From Luidia sarsii (taxonomy: Eukaryota > Echinodermata > Asteroidea > Paxillosida > Luidiidae): a DNA stretch of 64,000 bases. A program made the translations under genes and the position numbers. The first letter of the stretch is position 1. The number at the start of each line of letters is the position of its first letter. This document shows, piece by piece, positions 23,701 to 30,888 of the stretch. Location: assembly GCA_949987565.1 (NCBI GenBank), contig OX465105.1:20130391-20194390 (forward strand), in the 5' to 3' direction. Below the pieces are notes generated by a model. The model ran no database searches, had not been told where the DNA came from, and saw only the letters and a program-made list of their open reading frames with translations.

Positions 23701-23852
23701 AACAAAGTAATCAGTCTGATTGGTGGGCCGTTATCTCTTTTCGTTCTTCAGAGGATGGATCCACCACCTCACCCGGCTTGGGCAAGCGAGGGAAGAAAGG
23801 CAAGAAGAAACAACAGCTGCTCTTCTCCACGGCCGGCCCACGATTCAAATAA
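8744..23852 (+). CDS. RNF10: RNF10, RING finger E3 ubiquitin ligase, 21 coding exons
   Basis: Exons: 8744-8831, 9809-9990, 10509-10705, 11213-11303, 11599-11656, 12415-12541, 12912-13045, 13581-13645, 14544-14597, 14762-14806, 15085-15145, 15896-15966, 16576-17212, 17516-17649, 18229-18346, 19072-19173, 19473-19694, 20184-20299, 21165-21294, 22253-22381 and 23752-23852. All phases agree and give about 953 residues (human RNF10 has 811). Family landmarks in order: GRRDE then QRAEF; FLQANCQFVV; the C3HC4 RING with [13 protein letters not shown] and [36 protein letters not shown]; the basic KKAREKR region; [13 protein letters not shown]; and the C-terminal [12 protein letters not shown]10 ubiquitinates 40S ribosomal proteins when initiation or elongation stalls. 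The start at 8744 is the first ATG after an in-frame stop; 8762 (MEKN) has a better Kozak context. Odd feature: a 12-residue coding repeat in exon 13. Confidence 0.95.
11715..12315. repeat. Minisatellite in RNF10 intron 5, unit about 17 bp
   Basis: About 35 units of the type GCCAAAGGCTTGGTTGA. A higher-order block with AGCCAAATTTCTTGG recurs about every 150-200 bp. The array is non-coding and sits between the two exons that encode the RING finger. Confidence 0.95.
14888..15030. repeat. Short tandem repeat in RNF10 intron 10, unit about 45 bp
   Basis: Three to four imperfect units contain TTTTTCCAATTGATTTGATT and TGATGAATTTTCCTGATGGA. Confidence 0.8.
15225..15510. mobile_element. MITE-type repeat carrying a histone-like stem-loop
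   Basis: It contains GGCTCTGAAAAGAGCC at 15260-15275, whose reverse complement equals the histone mRNA 3' stem-loop core. A second foldback, AAGCTCCTTGCC and its complement, follows. From 15405 it shares sequence with 5415-5535. The exact ends are unclear. Confidence 0.5.
15718..15815. mobile_element. Second repeat copy with a stem-loop variant
   Basis: It begins TTGCGGTGTTACCATGGGGA, contains GGCTCTGTAAAGAGCC at 15741-15756, and ends with CATGGTGGTCACCACA, roughly an inverted end. RNF10 intron 11. Confidence 0.5.
15985..16355. mobile_element. MITE with ATCCAGTAGGCC terminal inverted repeats
   Basis: The left end reads GATCCAGTAGGCC and the right end GGCCTACTGGATC. The inner sequence matches the copy at 26051-26505 in the opposite orientation (for example CCTCTCTTGCC and AAAAGGCC phrases). 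RNF10 intron 12; no transposase. Confidence 0.75.
16390..16562. repeat. 17-bp minisatellite just before RNF10 exon 13
   Basis: About ten units of GTGAAATTTTCTTGAAA run up to the C-tract and acceptor of exon 13 (16576). The array is pyrimidine-poor, so splicing there relies on the final C-run. Confidence 0.95.
16783..17130 (+). repeat. Coding minisatellite in RNF10 exon 13, 36-bp unit
   Basis: Nine full units and one partial unit, beginning at 16783, 16819, 16855, 16891, 16927, 16963, 16999, 17035 and 17071. All stay in frame and encode variants of [12 protein letters not shown]. The region falls where vertebrate RNF10 has an acidic, unstructured stretch. Most differences between units are single bases. 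Confidence 0.95.
17755..17935. mobile_element. Foldback repeat of the stem-loop MITE family
   Basis: Contains ATCTCTTTCGAGTAGC with its complement CTCGAAAGAGAT, a loop with GGCTCTTCTCAGAGC, and the terminal-type phrase ATGGTGTTATCACAAACT. RNF10 intron 14. Confidence 0.5.
18556..18937 (+). mobile_element. TTAA-flanked MITE, nearly full copy
   Basis: TTAA (18552-18555) is followed by AGGCCCTATACAACATTGG. The right end carries CCAATGTTGTATTGAGCCT, the decayed inverted end. The interior is shared with 51912-52258 and, inverted, with 42431-42760. RNF10 intron 15. Confidence 0.75.
19745..19850 (-). mobile_element. tRNA-derived SINE fragment (GGGCTGGATAGCTCAG type)
   Basis: In reverse complement it reads like the tRNA-like head (GGGCTGGAT with an A-box-like segment and AGAGCACTGGTAC) and is followed by the family phrase TTTGCCGGGGTGGG. 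RNF10 intron 17. Confidence 0.55.
20560..20710. mobile_element. Foldback element with CGATCCTAGCAGGACC arms
   Basis: Left arm CGATCCTAGCAGGACCTTTC pairs with GAAAGGTCCTGCTAGGATCG around a short loop containing CTGCCTTTGAG. Outer arms AGTGGGTCTGACGTTTCGA and their complement extend the stem. RNF10 intron 18. Confidence 0.8.
20770..20890 (-). repeat. Dispersed repeat related to 2130-2260, 4545-4620 and 47680-47780
   Basis: Shares in reverse the phrases CTGAAAAGAGTCTTTGT and GTGGTGCCCGGATT with the other positions. The class is unknown. Confidence 0.55.
21837..22015. mobile_element. pogo/Tigger-like MITE
   Basis: Begins CAGTGGAATGTCACTATAACG and ends with an inverted relative, TATAGCGACGCTCCACTA, with TA on each side. 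CAGTGGAA...TATAACGAA ends are typical of pogo/Tigger DNA transposons. Non-autonomous, about 180 bp. RNF10 intron 19. Confidence 0.7.
22728..22910. mobile_element. Foldback element with CGATCCTAGCAGGACC arms, second copy
   Basis: Shares the outer flank (GTGATATACAAAAATGTTGC) and both arms with the copy at 20560-20710, with a longer loop. RNF10 intron 20. Confidence 0.8.
22920..23102. mobile_element. Mutator-type foldback element, copy A
   Basis: 183 bp with perfect 46-bp terminal inverted repeats (22920-22965 and 23057-23102, ends CGCAGTGGCT and AGCCACTGCG). It is flanked by a perfect 9-bp duplication TTTAAAAAA (22911-22919 and 23103-23111). The arms are identical to those of copy B at 35639-35821. 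Nine-base duplications with long inverted ends are typical of Mutator-like elements. RNF10 intron 20. Confidence 0.88.
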
Positions 23853-23874
23853 ACGGATGGTCCCTAAGAAAAGG

Positions 23875-24150
23875 TGCATGGTCCGGTCCAGTCTGGTCTG
23901 GTCTGAGCCAGTCCAGTCTGGTCTAGTCTTGGCCAGTCCAGTCTGGTCTAGTCTGGGCCAGTCTGGTCTGGTCCAGTCTGGTCTGGTCCAGTCTGGTCTG
24001 GTCTGATCTGTTCCAGTCTGGTCTGGTCCAGTCTAGTCTGATCCAGTTTGATCTGGTCTGGTCTGGTCCAGTCTGGTCCAGTATGGTCTGGTCAGGTCCT
24101 GTCTGGTCCAGTTTAGTCTGGTCCGATATGGTCCGGTCCGGTCTTTCAAA
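23875..24150. repeat. GTCTGGTCCA satellite just 3' of the RNF10 stop codon
   Basis: Imperfect 5-10 bp units of GTCTG/GTCCA type over about 275 bp, beginning some 25 bases after the stop. If the 3' untranslated region extends further, this array is part of the RNF10 mRNA. Confidence 0.9.
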
Positions 24151-24684
24151 CAGAGATAAAAAAACCCCAGATAAGGTGTATCTCCTGATATGTATATATA
24201 TCAAATAGTTTGAAGTCTAAGTTAAAATCTCTATAAATGAGCGAAACGACTGGACAATTGGCCAGAAATTTTACTTCAACAATTGAATGAGTTTTGATGT
24301 AACCAAATAGTTGCATTGATCTTTGCTTCACATTTTGGTGTTGTTTCCCGAGTTGGCCAAAGCATTGGAGAGCCATTAACCGAAGGAATACTAATACGAA
24401 CCTACATGTTTAAAGTGTTGTATACAAATTTACTGAAAGAATTATTTCTGGGGTGTATGGTTACTTTGGTGATGAAGAAAAAGGATTGGTATTTGATAGG
24501 TTTATCTTTGGGCTTCCACTTGCCCTTCTGCGATCATTTGACGTCCATATCCTAATTTCCGTTGAGGCATTTCCCGATGTGTACATAACATATACTTGTA
24601 AGATAATGAGCAACGATGACAGTGTCATAATAAGTACCCCTGCCCTTCTCTGTTCATCACACTCACCCTGTGATAGCAAAGATA

Positions 24685-24690
24685 AATAAA
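24685..24690 (+). terminator. Candidate RNF10 polyadenylation signal
   Basis: AATAAA about 830 bases after the stop codon. It is the first canonical hexamer I noticed downstream, but transcript data would be needed. Confidence 0.3.
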
Positions 24691-24719
24691 CATACCAATC
24701 TATCAAGAAAATACCGCGG

Positions 24720-24890
24720 CAAAGACTAGTTGACTATTTGGGAAGGCCACCATCTAAGGGCTGGATGTCTCAGACGGAAGAGCACTTGTACATTAGTCCA
24801 GGGTTCTCGGGTTCTCGGGTTCTTGGGTTCAAGTCCCGGTCCAGTCAAAGTTTTCTTTGCCAATTTTTCAAAGAGAATACCAATTTGCAA
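24720..24890 (+). mobile_element. tRNA-derived SINE (GGGCTGGAT type)
   Basis: Runs from GCAAAGACTAGTTGACTATT through GGGCTGGATGTCTCAGACGG (A-box-like) and a duplicated TCTCGGGTTC to GGGTTCAAGTCCCGG (B-box-like), ending GTTTTCTTTGCCAATTTTTC. Confidence 0.75.
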
Positions 24891-25659
24891 TCAATTGATA
24901 TTTCATTTCCAATGAAGTTTGGGCATATTAAACTGCCCACTGCATTTTTTTCATGAGCTGTTAAAAGAAATATATTTTCATCAGGCGTCATTATAGAAAT
25001 TGTTTATTTTACATTGTTCAGCTTTGAGTATACATGCCGTGTTATAAAAAAAAATAGGTATTATTATGGGCATCAGTATTTTGTTGTTATGGAGTATGTG
25101 CACATGCACGCCAATAATTGTACATTTTAAGATTAAACAAATTAAGATGAAGAAATCCAGTGCAGTAGTTGAAGGCTTTGATAAAAAAAGCATTTGTAGA
25201 ATAGCAAAACTGCTGTGAAAAGAAAGCAATTGAAAAGTTGTGAAATCTTTATAAGCCCAAAATTGTGTATAATTTTCAAACGAGGAATCAGATTTACAGT
25301 ACCTGTGTTTGTAAAGTTTTCTTTTACATTCTGGGATCATTTTGGAAGTTTCAATTTTTTTTTAGCAGAGAAGCAAGGAAATTGGGGAGAATAATTGGCA
25401 TTTAGAATATTTTCATTGGCAATTAAAAAACAAACATGCGATTTTCTTTTTATAGATTATGTAAGAGACTATCTTTTTCTGATTGCTGAATAAATTTGAG
25501 AAATGAAAGAAAATACAAATGTTGCAATTCTGTTCTGTCGATCTTTTATTTATTTAGCATTTAACTGTACATGTGTAGATTTAAAACAATAACCTGAACA
25601 ACAAAATGAAAAGAGGGATGCTTTTGTAAATCATGCATTAAGTTGATACTTGGGAGTAA

Positions 25660-25800
25660 TATATACAAAAAAATGTACAGGTAGCATACTGACTTGATCG
25701 CAAATCTAAAAAAAGTCTACATAGGATCTTTCTCAAAGAAAGGCCTTTCTCGAATTCTGCCTTTGAGAAAGGTCCTGCTAGGATAGAAGTGTCAGTACGT
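25660..25800. mobile_element. Foldback element with CCTAGCAGGACC arms, decayed copy
   Basis: Contains GAGAAAGGTCCTGCTAGGAT and a mutated opposite arm TCTACATAGGATCTTTCTC, with the flanking phrase ATATACAAAAAAATGTACAG. Confidence 0.6.
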
Positions 25801-26050
25801 TGTGAAACGTATTTACAATGAATGTATGTTTATGATTATGTTAAAATACTCTTGGCAATCACCATTTGGAGCAGTTGCATTTCACTGCCTTCACTGGTTG
25901 TCTGCATGCATGGAAAGTTACGTGTACAGGCACAGTCTGCAAAAGACCCATTTAAAAAGTGTATCATTATTAAATGTACAATACTGCCTGGGTTACAAGT
26001 TGGAAGTAGTTTACAAATGAATTGGCTAGGGCTAGAAATACCAGCCTAGG

Positions 26051-26505
26051 GGAATACACCAATCCAGTAGGCCACGGCCACCAAATCAACGGCCAAGCAA
26101 CCGCGCACATGAACACAGCGTGTCACAAATGCTGTGCGCGTCCACCGCACATGAACACAACGTCTCACAAATGCTGTGCGCGTCCACTGTACGCCCGCAA
26201 CCACCGAAAGCACTTCTCTCCGTTGGACTTTTGGTTTTGGAAAAGGCCAAAAATGTACACTTCCTCTCTTGCCAGGGTACCGAGAGTCCGAATTACAATG
26301 AAAATAAACACCGCTGGCTTGGCCACGGTTAAGGATAAAACTCAGGTTTGCAAAGGAATTGCCTGGTACATACAATACATGTATAAAACAAAAAATAAAC
26401 ACAAAAAAGAGTATAGTAAAGAATACCACATTTAAAACGTTAATAAATCGCGCGTTGTGATTGGTCAATTTGTCAAGGGGCGTGGCCTACTGGATGGATG
26501 GGTGC
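26051..26505. mobile_element. MITE with ATCCAGTAGGCC ends, second copy
   Basis: Ends CACCAATCCAGTAGGCCACG and GGCGTGGCCTACTGGATGG. The interior is the inverted counterpart of 15985-16355, plus a duplicated segment with GTGTCACAAATGCTGTGCGC. Confidence 0.75.
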
Positions 26506-26796
26506 ATTGGCTGTAGCCACAAGCTGCTGGCTGCTTTGTGAATCAAAGCCATCGAAAGTGAAATCAGAGGGTGCAAATACATGTGTGATTATTTCAGTGT
26601 GATTATCTGTGTAATGTATAATCAAGTCTATGGATTGAGGCTGCAGCCACTAGCTACCATTTCCTTATAGACTTATGTGTAATAAGCAGCCGCAGGCAAT
26701 GCTGTCCGCAAATCAAGGCTTGTCCATTTATTTTTTAATAAGGAGACTAGGAGAGGTAGCGTCTTTCATGGACATGTGTTTTAGTTTGCAGCCACA

Positions 26797-27560
26797 GCCA
26801 ATGACGTTGCCGCTTCTATAGACTCAGCCGCAGCCACAGAATGAGCTATCGGCTTCCAAAGAGTCCTGCGGTGTAAAGTGGCCAGTCGCAGCCAATGAGC
26901 TAGCCGCTTCCATAGACCCGCGCGCAACTGACAGCCACAGCCAATGAGGTTGCACCTGCGGCTTCTTCAGGCTCATGTGCAATGTAAATTGGCAGCCGCA
27001 GCCAATGAGCTTATTATCGGCTTCCAAAGAGTCCTGTGGTGTAACTAAGTGGCCAGCCGCAGCCAATGAATGAGCTATCGGCTTCCAAAGAGTCCTGCGG
27101 TGTAAAGTGGCCAGTTGCAGCCAATGAGCTAGCCGCTTCCATAGACCCGCGCGCAACTGACAGCCACAGCCAATGAGGTTGCGCCTGCGGCTTCTTCAGG
27201 CTCATGTGCAATGTAAATTGGCAGCCGCAGCCAATGAGCTTATTATCGGCTTCCAAAGAGTCCTGTGGTGTAACTAAGTGGCCAGCCGCAGCCAATGAAT
27301 GAGCTATCGGCTTCCAAAGAGTCCTGCGGTGTAAAGTGGCCAGTTGCAGCCAATGAGCTAGCCGCTTCCATAGACCCGCGCGCAACTGACAGCCACAGCC
27401 AATGAGGTTGCGCCTGCGGCTTCTTCAGGGTCATGTGCAATGTAAATTGGCAGCCGCAGCCAATGAGCTTATTATCGGCTTCCAAAGAGTCGTGTGGTGT
27501 AACTAAGTGGCCCAGCCACAGCCAATGAGCTAGCCGCTTCCATAGAACCTGTACGCAACT
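26797..27560. repeat. CCAAT-box tandem array, 229-bp unit
   Basis: Three head-to-tail units of 229 bp (anchor GAGCTATCGGCTTCC at 26843, 27072 and 27301) plus partial ends. Each unit holds four copies of AGCCAATGA, 13 in the whole array, matching the NF-Y consensus. Other shared phrases are TAGCCGCTTCCATAGA and GTGCAATGTAAATTGGC. The array ends about 110 bases from the MADF-BESS stop codon. Related single motifs lie at 56220-56380. Confidence 0.9.
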
Positions 27561-27669
27561 GACGGGTCTATTGAGGGCTTCTGTCTCTGAGATGGTCCCA
27601 GTCATTGGTGAGTACGGCGACAGCTCCACGCCACCGACTACTGCGGATCCGGCCGATGCCGACGGTCTC

Positions 27670-30004
27670 CTACGGCGAGGGATCGCTCAGGTTCTGGTTC
27701 TCCTGCTCGAAGATGATCTCCTGGATGCGGAACTTGCACAGGGCCTTGGCCCGGGCCGGGAAGCGCCTCAGGGTGGCGGCCACCATCTTGCCGAAGAGCG
27801 CCTCCTCGTCGTTGACCAGGGTGGCGGCGGCGGCGCCGGCCTCGGCGGCCTTGGGGGCGGCCTGGCCCAGGCTCTCCAGGAGGGCCAGCTCCAAGGTGTC
27901 GGGCCCGCGCAGGCGCTTGGACCGGCTGGCCCCGCCGGCGTTTGCCGACCAGACCAGGCGCTTGGGCGTGGCGTTGGGGCCCGACTCCTGGCCTTCCAGG
28001 ACCTGAATGGGGCCGGCCTCCACCCGGTACTCCACCCTGACTGGCTTCTTGGTGCCCGAACTGTGAACACACACACAAATACACAAAGAAGCCTTACAAA
28101 TTATACAATTTCTGAAGAAAAGTAAAGAACAGGGTCAACTGACTAGTTGCGGTAACCGCAACCCTCGTGGGGCCTCATCCTCCCGAGGGTCGCAAACATG
28201 CCACTGTCCAATTTCATGGAATCCGTTACGGCATAATTCTGTGCTTACGAGCGGCGTTTATCTTATAATTATCTATTTCTTGGAATCTGTGCGCAAGACT
28301 TTCAGTGCTTGAAATACGCCAACCCTAAGCAAAGAATATCTGCTACGGTGAGCGAAGATTTTTTTGCTAACGGTAACAGATTCCATGGAATTGGACCCAG
28401 GTCTCCGACCCTCGGGAGGATGTGGGTTTATACGGCTACCACAACTGCATACAGACTGCATATGTCCAAATGGAAATACTCAGATTCGATCTTTGCAATG
28501 CGCGTCGGCAGATTTGGACCGCTCCTGCGGACATGCCGATTAAGCCTTTGGTGGTCAGGTGACGTCGTGTGAAAAACCTCTATTGGCTTCAAACAACCTG
28601 CGCATCACTGCTCATCTGTGCATCACTACTCATCTTTCAATTGATTGTCAATTTGGAATACGATGAGTTTAAATGAAATTGACCACAGGAACATCTCAAT
28701 CTCAGCAGGACCTTTCCCAGAGACACAATTTTACAAAAACTGCTGTCAAACAAATTCAAGAAATGTGTCCGTGGCTAGGCTGCATTCAAAACATTCACTT
28801 TATTATATTATTTCCTACAAAGTACAGGTTTATGCGCTATGATTAGGGGAACACTTCTTCAAATCCAATTTTTGTTGGCATTAGTTCAAGTAGGGTTCGA
28901 GTAACTTGGACCCTTACAATGTTTTTTTTTTTTAAATTTTGAGGGGGTAGGCGGCAGGCGCTTAGGTGGCCTACCACACCTACACCACTACTAGTAGTAC
29001 TACTACTAGTACTACTAAGTACTAGTAACAAGTAGTACTACTACTAGTACACTAGTACTTTAGTAGTAGTACTAGTAGTAGAAGTACTATCGCCCAACCC
29101 CCTCAAAAAAGAAAGAAGAAAAAAAAAGGTCCAAGTTACTCAAGTCCAAGGCTCGGACTCTGTGGTTGTGCCAGGCAACATAAAATTAATAGAAATAATA
29201 CTAAGTATTACTAGTATTTAGTAATACTAATAATACTAATAATATAAATAATAATATACTTAGTAGTTAAGTACATAAATTCAAATACTGAAATAGGTGG
29301 TTTTATCATGGTTTTATTCATTATTGAGTATTGTTATTGTAATAATATTGTTATTTTTAGGGGGTCTTTGTTCCCTATACAACTTTATTCTTCCCAATCT
29401 TCCCGAACTTGACTTACCCAATGTCGAAGCTGTGGCGTTTGTGCGGCGTTTTCCTGTGCTTGATGAAGTCGGCCAGGAAGGACATCTGGTCGTAGTAGGG
29501 CCACTTGGTCCGCAGCTGCTGGTACTCCTCGCCGGCCCCGCCGCCGCCGCCGCCCAGTTTCTTGTTCACCTTGACGTAGGCGTCGCGGAGCTTCCGCCAT
29601 CGCTCCTTCACCCCTCGCCGGTCCAGTCCCGGGCAGCGCTCGGCCGCCTCCTCCCAGGCCCGGGAGGTCCGGCCGGCGTCCCGGTACTCCTTGCACGAGG
29701 CGTCGTAGAGGCAGGGCAGGCTCCGCACGGCCTCGATGATGTGCTCGTCGCACTCGTGCCGGCTGAGACCGAAGGAGGCAGCCAGGTCCCCGTCACCGTC
29801 GCCCTCACCCTCGCCCTCGCCGCCATTTTCGTCCGGGTCCACCTCCACTGCCGACACCACCGCCACCACCTCCGGCTCCCCGCCGCCTGCCTCTGATGCT
29901 GATGCAGCTGCTGCTGCTGCGGAGACTTCTCGATTCATCGTCAAAGCTCTCTTCCTTTCCTCTCTCGATCGGGCAGGACGGAACCCCCGTACGGCAAAAC
30001 GCAT
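27670..30004 (-). CDS. MADF-BESS domain DNA-binding protein, 2 exons
   Basis: Exon 1 is 30004-29418 and exon 2 is 28060-27670, joined in phase to give 325 residues, or 303 if translation starts at the second ATG (29938, MNREVS). The MADF domain (Myb/SANT-like helix-turn-helix) begins near DEHIIEAVRSLPCLYD and includes WEEAAERC, VKERWRKLRDAYVKV and WPYYDQMSFLADFI. The C-terminal BESS motif starts DEEALFGKMVAATLRRFP and continues to RIQEIIFEQE. MADF domains bind DNA and BESS motifs mediate protein contacts in factors such as Drosophila Adf-1. The N-terminus is acidic and low-complexity (GEGEGEGDGDGD), and a glycine run splits the MADF domain. Both exons are far more GC-rich than their surroundings. 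The target genes are unknown. It is head-to-head with SUPT4H1. Confidence 0.88.
28140..28450. mobile_element. Foldback element in the MADF-BESS intron
   Basis: Long imperfect inverted arms: TCCTCCCGAGGGTCGCAAAC and its counterpart around CCGACCCTCGGGAGGA, then CAATTTCATGGAATCCGTTA opposite GGTAACAGATTCCATGGAAT. No coding capacity. Confidence 0.75.
28850..29160. mobile_element. MITE with GAGTAACTTGGACC ends and a TACTAG-rich centre
   Basis: Left end CGAGTAACTTGGACCCTTAC pairs with GGTCCAAGTTACTC at the right. The centre is a palindromic TACTAG/TAGTAC tract. Relatives lie at 35295-35445 and 31430-31520. Confidence 0.65.
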
Positions 30005-30888
30005 TCACTTGGATCGATGTACGACAGGGCTCGATTCTCTCTTGCTCGTTTCCTTTCTACGGGGCCTGCTGCGTACTACGCTAACACAGTAATGGCGGTC
30101 TCTTGTCGGATCGTCGTATTTCTTCAGCGGGCTCAGACGCTATGGCGTGTACGCACTATAGTATGGGCGGCCACCGGGGCAAAAAAGGCAATCGCTGAAA
30201 TAGAGCAATTTCTAAAAATCAACACCCACAAAACTATGCCTACCCGGCGAAAAGTCAATTCCCGAAAATACCATTCCAAATATTAAGGTAAAGTAAACCC
30301 CTCGAAATAGTACAGCCCTGCAAAACAATTCAACGCCGCAAAAAAAGAAAACTCTCCCAAATTATGTAGCCTTCCAAATTGTTGCACTGATGGCCGCCCG
30401 TACCAATGTCAACGTCCGCTGATGCGTGGATTGCACCCTAAGCATTGCCCGTATTTTTTTTTCAAGATGACCGAATCAATTGTTTCAAGCTTATGTTCAT
30501 GCTTTCTCAATATGATATGCTCGATCTTGAACCATGTGACATAGTCATTTAAGAATATTATTGAATGATTGAGTCGAAAAATGAAGCCTTATTTTGTTAA
30601 ATCCATCCGATTTTGGGACTCTTTCCCCTACAAAGTTTTTCAATATATTGAAAATATTTTCAAGCACCAGTGACGCCAGTTGCGCGTCGGTAAGAGACCA
30701 ACGCACACACGCACAACGCCCGTACATGCACATGCGCATTGCGAACACAATGCGTATACAGCAGCGCAGCATTCAGCATTGAGTCTTCACTGAACGTTGA
30801 GGGCGCAATTGCTGTTTGACGGTGTCGCCTTGTGGATTTTCCAGCGTCTGTTCGGCTTTGCTTTGATTAAAGTTTTCCCAAGAAAATC
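30005..30888. promoter_or_regulatory. Putative bidirectional promoter, MADF-BESS and SUPT4H1
   Basis: The two divergent start codons are 884 bases apart. The half next to MADF-BESS is GC-rich. A MITE sits in the middle at 30160-30410. I could not place a start site for either gene. Confidence 0.5.
30160..30410. mobile_element. MITE with GTATGGGCGGCCA ends
   Basis: Left end AGTATGGGCGGCCACCGG and right end TGATGGCCGCCCGTAC form inverted repeats around an A-rich interior. It lies inside the shared MADF-BESS/SUPT4H1 promoter interval. Confidence 0.7.

Larger units (their letters stand above)
23853..27669. other. Intergenic region between RNF10 and MADF-BESS 3' ends
   Basis: The two genes converge here. 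I see no exon. The stretch holds the RNF10 3' untranslated region with a GTCTGGTCCA microsatellite, a SINE, a MITE (26051-26505) and a CCAAT-rich tandem array (26797-27560). Confidence 0.6.
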
